Assembly: GCF_026262505.1 (NCBI RefSeq)
Contig: NC_067205.1
Location: 21,547,585-21,611,584, forward strand
Direction: 5' to 3'
DNA length: 64,000 nt
From: Trichomonas vaginalis G3
Taxonomy: Eukaryota; Parabasalia; Trichomonadida; Trichomonadidae
A model generated the notes under the pieces. It was not told the origin of the DNA. It made no database searches and was given only the letters and a program-made list of their open reading frames with translations. Below, one piece after another: positions 21,007 through 30,097 of this stretch. The position numbers and the translations under genes are program-made. How positions within the stretch are numbered: the first letter of the stretch is position 1; every line of letters starts with the position of its first letter.

Positions 21007-21723
21007 GTAAACGAAAAAGGGGATTTGACTCCGTCAAATCCCCGCTCGCAAAAAGTGGACTTTACATGTCAAATTTTATATGCATGTAATGTCCACTTTT
21101 ATGAGTTTTAGGAAGGAATTGGAAGCCATGAGTTACTGACATTTCATCAGTATCTCATAGCCTCCAATTCCTTCTTAAAATGGGAGAAACTTTGTCCGAA
21201 TAGTTTAACATTCGGACAAAGTTTCTCCCATCTTTCAATGTAATTGCTACCTGTGAGGTACTGACTTGAAGTCAGTGCTTCACAGGTAGCAATATCCAAA
21301 AATTTAAAAACATTTTATCAGTTCGTTAAAGAACTAGAGCCTCCTAGGTACTGAACCAGAATCAGTGCCTAGGGGACTCTAGTGATCTATATAAATCTGA
21401 GAAACTTTGAGGAAATTGTTCGACATTTCCTCAAAGTTTCTCAGCAATTTAGCGAGGAATGTTCGTTATCGTGTAGATATTTATAATATATACATGATAA
21501 CAAACATTCCCCGCTAAAAGATGTAAAATCTTATAAGAAATAATTGCAAAAGAATAACAAATTGCAACAAATTTTATATGAAACTGAACCTTATGAGGTA
21601 GTGATTCAAGATCACCGCCTCATAAGATTCAGTTTCAATCTCAAGTATCTCAAAAGTAAGGCTCTATTTTTGCCATGTAAAGTGTCACTTTACTGTCAAA
21701 CCGTTTTTATCGTTTTCGTTTAC
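21007..21723. mobile_element. Hairpin-array element, copy 3 (717 bp, deleted)
   Basis: Both 11-bp inverted ends are present, but four hairpin equivalents (those at 1593 to 1838 in copy 1) are gone. The join falls at the hairpin beginning AAAATGGGAGAAACTTTG, which occurs twice identically in copy 1 (1534 and 1787), so unequal recombination or slippage between these two explains the loss. The right end coincides with the end of the tandem array. Confidence 0.85.
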
Positions 21724-22090
21724 AACAGAGGTTAATACGTTTTTCTAAATAATTAAAATGTAAAATTTTGATTGTGAACTCATCTCTAATATTTTGGCTC
21801 CTTAATATATTTGAATCATGATCTTTGAGAAGAGTTCTCAAAAGTATTCACAAAAGCTATTTTTCCTTGAAATTTAAAAATCCTGTTTATCATATATTAC
21901 CGAATTCAATTCCCTACATATTTCAAAATATTCTATGAACATTTCAATTTTTGAAAAAAACATATTTTTTCCAAATATATTTATTATCATATTTCTAATA
22001 ATATTTCCTAAAGCGTCACTTTTTACTTCCTCGACGATTATTTCCCTCTCAAAAAATTCAATAGCTTACATTTTGACAGAACTTAATATG
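21724..22090. other. Unique AT-rich spacer
   Basis: About 370 bases between the end of the tandem array and the first pogo element. I see no gene, repeat or structured feature in it. Confidence 0.5.
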
Positions 22091-23926
22091 TAACAGTACT
22101 GCCATTTTATGGTGATGTAAAGTATTCAAAAAATTTGCAATGTAAACCATTACATGGCAGAAACTTTAAAATAAACAAAAACATGACACTTAGTACAGGG
22201 GCTTTTTGGCTGGTGAAGTCAGATAAAACGTGGCTCAAGTGCTCGTTTAAAATTAAAAATGGAATTTCTCACAGTCGAATTTCTTGGTAGACAACAAAAG
22301 TTTATCATCAATTGTCGCGCCGAAGGTATGACATATAGTCAAACTAAGCTTGCATGGGAGGAAGAATACCCAGATCTCGGAACTTTAACATCCAATCTCA
22401 TTGCTACTGCACTTAAAAGAGCTGCATTAGGTCTATACTGGGAAAAAGGGAATCATGGCGGTGCAGATCCATACCTATGCGAGCGTGATCAGCTCACTTT
22501 AAAAGAAATTATCGAAGATTCTGCTTACAAAGGTGAAGCTCTAGAAGCAGCTGACATTATTGACGAGGCGTTCAAGTTGAAAGAGCTCAGAAGAGATTAT
22601 GGTTACAGATTCCTTCTTGAGATTAATTGTCCTACTCTTGCAGAAGAAGTTATCAATACTCTTGGTGGTGATGATGTATCGAGACCTTATGTTAACCATA
22701 TTTTACAGCAATTGCATTGCAAGCTTAAGGCATGCCAAGAGATTGAAGAATCAAGATACATGGCGTGTGAACCAAGAATTATCGAAGAATTCTACGATAA
22801 ACATCGTGAACCAATCGAAAGTACTCCAGAGGAGTTGATTTTTAGTATCGATGAAACATTCATAAACAAATTTAAGAAGAAGAAAGTTGCATTACCTGAG
22901 GAGATAGAGCATATGATCGCCAAAGGAATTCCAAACTTTCCGCACATTACAGCTTTATGCGGATGCTCAATGACAGGCAAATCTGTCCCACCTCTCTTTG
23001 TTCTCCCATGTATTGCAGAACTACCTAGAGAACTGAAAGTATTCCAGCGCGAAAGACATTGTTGGTTTACTTCTACGCCAAAAGGCTGGGTGAACAGAAG
23101 TGTATTCTTATTGTATTGCATTTTCTTCATCGAGTGGCTTAACTTTGAACGCCAGAGAATGCCAGAAGATATACGTGACAAGCCTGCTCTCATTGTGTGT
23201 GATGGACACTCCAGCCGCGAGAATCCTCTGGCATTGTTCCTTTTGGCAAGTGCCAACATCAAATTAATTGTTCTTCCCGCACATACAACACACATTTTAC
23301 AAGTATTTGATGTTGGCATTGCCAAAAGATTAAAGTCCAAATTCACGGATTATCTGAGAGATTACATTAAGGCACCGAAGCAAGAGTTCAACAGCAATGC
23401 TGCAATGATGCGCTACGCCATTATCTACTCATTTATTAGCGCATGGCAAGAATCAGTATCATTAAGAACGGTTCAAAATGCTGCTGCCGCCTGCGGGCTT
23501 TGCCCTTGTTCTGTAGAAGCTCTCAAACATAATAAGTATGTTCGTGAATTGACTCCTGCAGAAAAAGAATTGCAAGAGAAAAGAAATTACCGTAATCGAA
23601 ATCGTTTTAACATCAATGGTGAAGAATTGACGACGATGGACATGATTTGCGCAATTTCTGACAATATTAAGAAGAATCCTGCAAATCACAGATTTTGCAG
23701 GAAGCCAGAACAAGACACCAAGGAACGTTTCTACTTTTGGATTACAAACTATCTTGATCCCAGCACTGAGTTGTTGACAAAACTCCCTAATATGCCAGGT
23801 TATAGTCCAAATGATTAGGAAAATTTTCCAATTTTCCAACAAAAATTTTCCAATTCTCCACCAAAAATTTTTTAATAAAATATTATTTTACGGCATTGCC
23901 CGTCACTTTTTTTCGGTACAAGGCTA
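22091..23926 (+). mobile_element. pogo-type (Tc1/mariner superfamily) transposon, copy 1
   Basis: The right end reads GTACAAGGC followed by TA at 23916-23926. Its reverse complement, TAGCCTTGTAC, matches the left end of the second copy at 42575-42585. The left end here is altered (TAACAGTAC), but the two copies share sequence from GTACTGCC onward. TA at the ends is as expected for this superfamily. It carries one intact transposase gene and ends about 140 bp before the next host gene. Confidence 0.85.
22259..23818 (+). CDS. pogo-type DDE_1 transposase
   Basis: The frame is intact at 519 residues. The first 170 residues are a charged, helix-rich DNA-binding part typical in place of the CENP-B/HTH region of pogo transposases (SQTKLAWEEEYPDL). 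The DDE_1 catalytic core has Asp in SIDETF at about 198, Asp in VCDGHSSREN at about 315 and Asp in QVFDVGIAKRLK at about 351, a DD35D triad, with the HTTHILQ patch typical of pogo/jerky-type DDE_1 enzymes. A C-terminal helical tail follows. All key residues are present, so this copy may be active. The second copy at 42745 is about 99 percent alike but broken, indicating recent spread. Confidence 0.93.
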   Translation: MEFLTVEFLGRQQKFIINCRAEGMTYSQTKLAWEEEYPDLGTLTSNLIATALKRAALGLYWEKGNHGGADPYLCERDQLTLKEIIEDSAYKGEALEAADIIDEAFKLKELRRDYGYRFLLEINCPTLAEEVINTLGGDDVSRPYVNHILQQLHCKLKACQEIEESRYMACEPRIIEEFYDKHREPIESTPEELIFSIDETFINKFKKKKVALPEEIEHMIAKGIPNFPHITALCGCSMTGKSVPPLFVLPCIAELPRELKVFQRERHCWFTSTPKGWVNRSVFLLYCIFFIEWLNFERQRMPEDIRDKPALIVCDGHSSRENPLALFLLASANIKLIVLPAHTTHILQVFDVGIAKRLKSKFTDYLRDYIKAPKQEFNSNAAMMRYAIIYSFISAWQESVSLRTVQNAAAACGLCPCSVEALKHNKYVRELTPAEKELQEKRNYRNRNRFNINGEELTTMDMICAISDNIKKNPANHRFCRKPEQDTKERFYFWITNYLDPSTELLTKLPNMPGYSPND

Positions 23927-24049
23927 ATATCACGGTATAACCCCCCTGAAAAGACTTTATGGGTTTTTGTATGAGAAAGAAGTGTTCATATATATGTTTG
24001 AATTTAAAATTTGAAGATAACAAAGCGACAATACAATGTTTATCCGCTA

Positions 24050-24055
24050 TCATTG
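24050..24055 (+). promoter_or_regulatory. Initiator-like TCATTG
   Basis: TCATTG fits the trichomonad initiator TCA(+1)Y(T/A) and lies 18 nt before the ATG at 24068. The predicted leader would be about 16 nt. It supports 24068 as the start of the next gene. Confidence 0.45.
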
Positions 24056-24067
24056 GGAAATTTCTCC

Positions 24068-25834
24068 ATGAAACTTATTATAGGGGGTGAAAAATATAAA
24101 TGGGGTATTAACCATAACATGATCGATAATATTTTTGTATCTAAATTTAACCAAATTCGATTAACTTTTGGTCTTGATAGAGATGCTCTGAATTTTATAG
24201 ATCAAGAAACCAGGAAGATCGCTGAAAACCCAGCAAATGTTTTGGAATATTTAAACAACATTCATAACTACGTTCACACAATCCCAGATTTAGCGCGCCT
24301 TGTAGATGATATTTCTGATGAAATTAAAAAACAATCAAATCCAAAAGAAAATTCAAATAGTTTTAACGAAATTTTACGAATTTTCAAGGAAATCAGTAAC
24401 AAATCCGCATCATTATTTGTAAATCTCATGTCACTGTTCCTATCCAACCTAATTCCATCCATTTATTTCCTTGATTTTATCAAAACTATTTTACAAACAT
24501 CGGATAAGTACACGCAACCACTATATAATATTATAGAAGTATCAGTTCTTGCGATACAGATCAATCCTTTTGGCTTTTTGAAGTCTCTTCAACCAGTTGA
24601 TTTACAAAAGGTTTCTATCATATACGATCCAAGCTATAATACATCTAGGCCATTCCAGTTTTTGTTTTTGTGCAATTTTGTACTAACTGAAGACGAATTA
24701 TCCCATTTATTAAATCTTATTTGGTTATATAGCTTTAAATTGCTCAAATCCGAAAATGTTGTTGAAGCACTTGGTTCTATTAACGAAAAACTATCTGAAT
24801 ACTTCAAAACTCTCTCCAAAAGCTACGAACCAGAGGAATTTCACCCAACCAAAGTTTCAAAATATTTAGACAACATGATTTTCACTCGTGCTACGAAATA
24901 TATTTCAAAGCCATTTTTGGAGTATTTGACCCAAAAAAAGCCAGAAAATTTGTATTCGAATGTTATCCAGCTCGCTAACAGCAGTAGATTCATTGCAAGT
25001 AGCCAAAATCACTTTATTGATGATTATAATGTATTATATAACAGACTTATTGTTGTTTCTAATTATTATATTAATATTTTACAATTTTCGATAACGGGCG
25101 ACCAAAAGCACTATACGCAGCTTGAAAATGCTGTAGAGTATCTTTGTGGTCAGAAGATTGGTCTCCAATTTGGAAATATTCCGTTATTAATAACAAAATT
25201 GCTCAAATACCTTGGAAAAGAGTCAATTGAGCTATTAAACAGATTGACTGCGAACATGAGAGACTATTTGAACAGATTGAGCACTGATAATCCCGAATTT
25301 CGCGTAGTTGCAAAAAAATATTTCCACAAAAGCTTGAGAAAGCGGATGATTTATTTCAAAATGATATCACTCCAACTATACTCATCCATTTACCTCAATG
25401 AAATCACAGAATCAATCAAAACTGCCATAGAAAAATTCGGAATTATGGATAAGTACAAAAAGTTCTTGGATTATATAAGAACTGTTAATCTATTTGGTCT
25501 TATTGATGAAAAAATGGCCTTGGCCATCTATTATTTTCAGATTCTCATTGAAATGTTGAAAGAGATCAAACTCTCCAACATTTCGGTCTCAATATTTGAA
25601 TACTTGGCTGAAAATAAGCCTCCGTACAAAGATTTACACGGAATTACGTCTTGCATCGATATTATTTTGATAAGATTTTTAAGAATGCTCAATAAGGCAA
25701 TTCCGGACATGTCTTCAAATATAGAAGCGGATATTAACACAAATCCACAAAATTTGGGCACTTTTCTTTTTAAATTTACATCTGATGGAAACCAAGTCCA
25801 AATTACATCTTTTATCAACCCTTGGATACAATAA
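24068..25834 (+). CDS. Unknown protein of 588 residues
   Basis: The first in-frame ATG is at 24068, behind an initiator-like TCATTG; the frame is open for 20 codons before it but without an ATG. I do not recognise a family. The protein is largely alpha-helical by eye, with evenly spaced Leu, Ile, Lys and Glu, no signal peptide and no clear membrane segment. Stretches such as LARLVDDISDEIKKQ and FKMISLQLYSSIYLNEITESIK look like amphipathic helices of the kind found in tethering or scaffold proteins. Charged residues and normal codon use suggest a real host gene. It begins about 140 bp after the pogo element; the transposon may have landed in its promoter region. Confidence 0.75.
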   Translation: MKLIIGGEKYKWGINHNMIDNIFVSKFNQIRLTFGLDRDALNFIDQETRKIAENPANVLEYLNNIHNYVHTIPDLARLVDDISDEIKKQSNPKENSNSFNEILRIFKEISNKSASLFVNLMSLFLSNLIPSIYFLDFIKTILQTSDKYTQPLYNIIEVSVLAIQINPFGFLKSLQPVDLQKVSIIYDPSYNTSRPFQFLFLCNFVLTEDELSHLLNLIWLYSFKLLKSENVVEALGSINEKLSEYFKTLSKSYEPEEFHPTKVSKYLDNMIFTRATKYISKPFLEYLTQKKPENLYSNVIQLANSSRFIASSQNHFIDDYNVLYNRLIVVSNYYINILQFSITGDQKHYTQLENAVEYLCGQKIGLQFGNIPLLITKLLKYLGKESIELLNRLTANMRDYLNRLSTDNPEFRVVAKKYFHKSLRKRMIYFKMISLQLYSSIYLNEITESIKTAIEKFGIMDKYKKFLDYIRTVNLFGLIDEKMALAIYYFQILIEMLKEIKLSNISVSIFEYLAENKPPYKDLHGITSCIDIILIRFLRMLNKAIPDMSSNIEADINTNPQNLGTFLFKFTSDGNQVQITSFINPWIQ

Positions 25835-26397
25835 TCAGTTAATAAAATATTATTGTTTGTTTGCTTTAATATTAATTTCAAAAATATTTTTTTTTATTTT
25901 CTAATTTAAGTCAAAAATCAAGTCTTAATACTTTTGGAAGTAGTTTGTCTTTGCTTTTACCCAGTCAAAATCTTATGTTGCTCAATAAATTTTCATTCAA
26001 GAAAGATATTTTCCTTTTGTAAATGAATAACATCAAGAAGATGCTTTTTAATGGTAAAATATTTCACAAAAGAATGATTCTCGTTCGTCGTTTATTAATT
26101 AAAGAGAAGTATATATATCATTTGATATTATTTGCTCTAATTGATTGTAAATCCATCTATACGAAAAATCAATATACAGTACATAATGGGTTTACCTGGA
26201 GCTTAAAAAGAATATTTTCATTAGAAATTTCTTAGTAGAATCCTTGTGTGCAACTGTGCCGAAAGTAGTTTCATTATTTTTGTGAGTTATTGAGGTAATA
26301 AGGAGACTTAAACATTGAAAATTAGATTATATTTTTTTGAAAAACCTTTAATGTTTAAAAAAAGGTATTTATATTAACTTATCATACAAACAAACTA
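25835..26397. other. Intergenic spacer
   Basis: About 560 AT-rich bases with several TAAA motifs just after the stop, as expected of trichomonad polyadenylation regions. A 70-codon frame at 26023-26235 shows no sign of being real. Confidence 0.5.
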
Positions 26398-26405
26398 TAT
26401 ATATT

Positions 26406-27892
26406 TAAGGATGTCAATTTGGAAGAAAAGTGAGAAAATTCCTAAAATGCTAAAAATGAATTTTCCAAACATGCTTTTTTATCTCATTTTTTTGATTTTG
26501 AAAAAAATTTGGAGAGAAGAACTCTTCGTTTTTGAATTTTATCACGATGGTTTTAAAGTATATTAGACACATGTATTGGTATTACTATTTTTGTATATTT
26601 TGAGAGAAAATCCCTAAAAAGTGAGAAAATCTAAGACGGTTTGAGAAAATATATAAACTATTGAAAATTTGAATTAAACTTCTAATTTGGAAAAAAGAAA
26701 TTTGGAAAGAAGAAAATTCAAAAATCGAGATTTAGACTTAGCATCAAATGGAGAACAAAATGTTTCTTCATATGAAGGAAAAAAATTTTCTTGAGAAAAA
26801 ATAGAGTTTTTAAAATTTTATTGTATGTAATGAAATAAACAAATATTAAAATTATTTTTTGATAACAAGAAAATTCCCAACAGAAAATATTTGAGAGAAA
26901 GAAAAAAAGAAAATTGAAAAATATTACTCTTCTTTATATTTCATGAGATTTTAAATTTATTCTCATAAAATTGACAATTTTATACGTTTAGATGAAAATA
27001 AGTGATTTTGGTTGAAATAGAAATTATTATTTGCTTACAGCTATCAAATAGATTTTTGCTATTTTGATTAAAATTTGTTAATCAAATTAATAAATTTTTT
27101 CTAAATATCTTAAATATCTGGATCACTCACATATACAATGAATTGAACGATAAAAATAATACAAACTCAACTAAGTTTCCTGTCTTTCAACTAAAAAAAA
27201 TTATGCAAATTAAATTAAATTGTTTATTCAAATATAAAACAAAGATGAAGTAATTACAGTTATCATAAACTTTATGAATAACTCTGTAATTGGTTCAGAT
27301 TTTCGTAAAAATATTTTTATTAATATCGATAAGAATACGTTTACCTACTATCACAACATATCGATAAACAAGAGTAGAGTGATTTTTATCATCGAAACTT
27401 TTTAAAAGCTGTAAGCTGGAAGGAAAAATCTTGTTTTTTCTGAGTTAGTTGTAGAACTATTGATGCACGAGTTATCATTGTGATGTAGAAGGATGTCAAT
27501 GTACTGACTGAAGGATATGAAGTGAATTGAATTTCATTGAATTTCAATTTGATCAAAATTTGTTGAAATGATATGAATGTGTCAACATCTGTATCACTCT
27601 CTTTCACTCCTTCCTTATTCTTTCGAGAACGAAGCTAGCTCAGCTTTCGCTGAGCGAATTGACACTTTTCATGCCCTAAACGTACATACTCTCAAATTTA
27701 TCGAAAAAATTATACCACCCAAACTAGTATATTCTTATTTTAAATATGATATTATCCTTAGAAATCACACTAGAATATATTTAAATCAACTTTTAAAAAA
27801 GTTCGAATCCTGCGCGTCTCACTTTTTAAATTTTCCAAAAGGAAAATTATATTCTCCTAAAATGAAAACAATTTTCCGAATTGACATCCTTA
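26406..27892. mobile_element. hAT-like non-autonomous element, copy 1 (1487 bp)
   Basis: Inverted ends TAAGGATGTCAATTTGG and CCGAATTGACATCCTTA bound 1487 bp. Perfect 8-bp target duplications, TATATATT, lie at 26398-26405 and 27893-27900. The 8-bp duplication and the TAAGG start fit hAT (YARNG ends). There is no transposase; long AT-rich tracts with GAGAAAAT-type motifs fill it. A second copy in the opposite orientation is at 59916-61405. The right target copy touches the stop codon of the glycosyltransferase gene (27900-27902), so the element lies directly at the 3' end of that gene. Confidence 0.9.
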
Positions 27893-27899
27893 TATATAT

Positions 27900-29258
27900 T
27901 TATTCTAAATTATCATTATTTCTAACATTATTAGATTTTTGTTTTTTCTTCTTTGTTTTTCTCTTCTTCTTCGATTTATGGTCCTTATTGTAATTATCAA
28001 TATCATTTTCGATAAGAGAAGGCATATTCGGTGCTTCATCAAGAGAAATAAATTGATTTATCTTTTGTTGCCAGTTCTTCACAAAGACTTGAAGTGGCTC
28101 GTGTGATCTTATTATAAACTTCAAAGCTAACGAAGAAATAAACGTAACTAAGCAATTCATGGTCATAACTCTTCTTGCACCAGAATGAGCGATCTCTGGG
28201 TATATGTCATCATCTGGATCTGTGTCTTCTATTTCCTCTTCCAATGTAACATATCGAATTCCTTCTTTTATGTAATCATGGAAAAATAATTTATAAACTT
28301 TATCGTAATTCATTGCAACTCCTCTTAATCTGAACGGCAGATCAAGTTTTTCATAGAAAATCAAGGCAAAACATTTCCAAATTTCAGTATAAATACTCCA
28401 TCGTAACCAAGGCTTTCCTTTACCTGCAAAATGGCATCCAGCAGAATATATGACATGGAAATTTATATCTCTTGGGTTTCCAAGTACTGTATGCTTATAT
28501 CCGCCATTTTCATGCATCATTTGTATTGGAAATACGGAAATTTCACCTCTATATAGGAGATTCAGTACGGCCATGTCATCTCTTCCTAGTTCTTTTTCGT
28601 CTTTTGCTGGATTTTTCAAATATTTTGTTGTAATTTCAATGAGTTCGACGTATTTATTTAAATCTGGTTCAATAAGCATGAAATCAGGGTTAAAAAGAAT
28701 TCCGTTGTCTTTTATTGAGTAGTCTGTTAAATAATATGCTGCTGCCGGTGCTTGCCAACGAAATGCAATAGTTAGATCTTGAAATACAAGCGTATCTGCT
28801 CCTATATATAGTATTTTTTCGTATTGCGTCAATGTCCATGCTTGAATTTTGAACCATTTGTAATGAACAAGGCGTTTCGGATTAAATTGTTCTGGCCACT
28901 TGAGAACTGGTCGATATATTATGTGTGTCCATGTTTTATCAAGTATTCTTCTGATTGCTGCATCTCTACCGAACTCTTCTCTCACTACTATGACCCGATC
29001 AATTGTCGGATTAAATAATTTTAATGAATGTCCAAGGACAGAAAGCATTTGAATATAATCAAATGTTGGTGCAATATCATTTGAATAACAAGAAACGAAT
29101 GCAACCCTTGATCTTGGAGGCATATCATTTGTATTATTTGCATAAAATAGATTTGCATCAATATAATCATTCCAATCATATACTTCTTCAAATATTTCGT
29201 TTTCTTCTTCATCATTTATATCTTCACATGCAATAATGGAAAAGAAAAAACAAAACAT
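27900..29258 (-). CDS. GT8 (glycogenin-like) glycosyltransferase
   Basis: This 452-residue frame starts at the ATG at 29258. Residues 1-12 (MFCFFFSIIACE) form a short signal-type stretch, followed by an acidic segment. The GT8 fold begins near residue 52 (RVAFVSCYSND). At about 150-160, YEKILYIGADTLVFQDL corresponds to the metal-binding D-x-D strand, with Gly-Ala-Asp in place of the first Asp. FNPDFMLIEP (about 189-198) and HFAGKGKPW (about 276-284) are the other GT8 hallmarks, the second binding metal and sugar nucleotide. A hydrophobic segment near 368-382 may anchor it. The tail is Lys-rich and encoded up to the target duplication of the hAT-like element. It probably acts in the secretory pathway; donor and acceptor are unknown. 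Start and end look sound. Confidence 0.85.
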   Translation of the reverse strand: MFCFFFSIIACEDINDEEENEIFEEVYDWNDYIDANLFYANNTNDMPPRSRVAFVSCYSNDIAPTFDYIQMLSVLGHSLKLFNPTIDRVIVVREEFGRDAAIRRILDKTWTHIIYRPVLKWPEQFNPKRLVHYKWFKIQAWTLTQYEKILYIGADTLVFQDLTIAFRWQAPAAAYYLTDYSIKDNGILFNPDFMLIEPDLNKYVELIEITTKYLKNPAKDEKELGRDDMAVLNLLYRGEISVFPIQMMHENGGYKHTVLGNPRDINFHVIYSAGCHFAGKGKPWLRWSIYTEIWKCFALIFYEKLDLPFRLRGVAMNYDKVYKLFFHDYIKEGIRYVTLEEEIEDTDPDDDIYPEIAHSGARRVMTMNCLVTFISSLALKFIIRSHEPLQVFVKNWQQKINQFISLDEAPNMPSLIENDIDNYNKDHKSKKKRKTKKKKQKSNNVRNNDNLE

Positions 29259-30097
29259 TTGAATCTGAAATATTTTTATTATCGAATAAAATTTATTTTT
29301 GGAGAAAGAATCATCTAATATTAATTAAATAGTTACTTGATTTCGATTAAAAATTGAAACAAATCTTTTCAAAAATTGTGAACCTCAGAAAAAAGCGAAA
29401 AAATAAAAAAATCGCACTTACTTATTCTTGAATGTTAGTTATAAGTACTGCAATCGAATTTCATCCCTGAATTAGGAGTTAAATAAATAATTATATATTT
29501 TATAAATAAAACAGCGAATTTAGAGTCGATAACAATCGTTATATGATTTACTGACTTCTGATTTCTTATAGTTATAGCATCATATATGTTCTCTAAGATA
29601 TTGAGGACTTTATTGGATCAAATTGTGTATTCCTTTGCTATTTTTTAGATAGGACATCATTCATTAGAATATATTCAAATTGTAAAATTGAAATGACAAC
29701 TTTTAAGATCCCAATCCATTTAGTCATTCGTTCAAATTCGTATTAAACTATTTTTGAACATTTCTTAGAAAAGCCAGAAAATGATGAATAATATCTGTCT
29801 GTGAATCAAAATTCTGTGATATTTTCAACAAATATACGAATATGTATATTGAAAACAGATATTTTGGTTTCTATGCTTGTATTCGAAAATATTTCATGCT
29901 TCCATTATGAGAAGAATGTTGTGAAACTAAGAATGCTTGATTATAATATCATCAACCAAAATTTTGAGATGCAAATCATGAAATTGTGAAGCTAGTTGGA
30001 GGGAAAATGCATTAAATTTGTGAGAAATAGCTATGGATGATCTTCATAGTGCTAGAGTCTTTGATTTGTTTTCAAATATCAAAATAAACGTACAGCA
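29259..30097. other. Divergent intergenic region
   Basis: About 840 AT-rich bases between two genes transcribed apart, so it should hold both promoters. I see no clear initiator at the usual distance from either ATG and no repeat. Confidence 0.5.

Larger units (their letters stand above)
1..21723. repeat. Tandem array of ~9.82-kb units (about 2.2 copies)
   Basis: Corresponding landmarks recur at a fixed offset: the hairpin-element end at 1364, 11190 and 21007, and the integrase-element end at 7736 and 17557, giving periods of 9817-9826 bp. Unit copies differ by scattered single-base changes and one-base indels only. The third copy stops at 21723, exactly at the right end of the hairpin element, where unrelated sequence begins. 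The array runs off the left edge of the window. Each unit holds one modular surface-type protein gene, two transporter genes, one hairpin-only element and one integrase transposon. Near identity implies recent duplication or ongoing homogenisation; an assembly artefact is possible but the copy differences and the 251-bp deletion in copy 3 argue against simple duplication of one read set. Confidence 0.93.

Noticed and set aside
22792-23346. 184-codon minus-strand frame within the pogo transposase
   Set aside because: It is the antisense shadow of the well-supported DDE_1 gene.
27389-27607. Conserved 72-codon frame in the hAT-like element (also 60202-60420)
   Set aside because: The two copies differ by five or so changes that nearly all alter the residue, so there is no sign of coding constraint.
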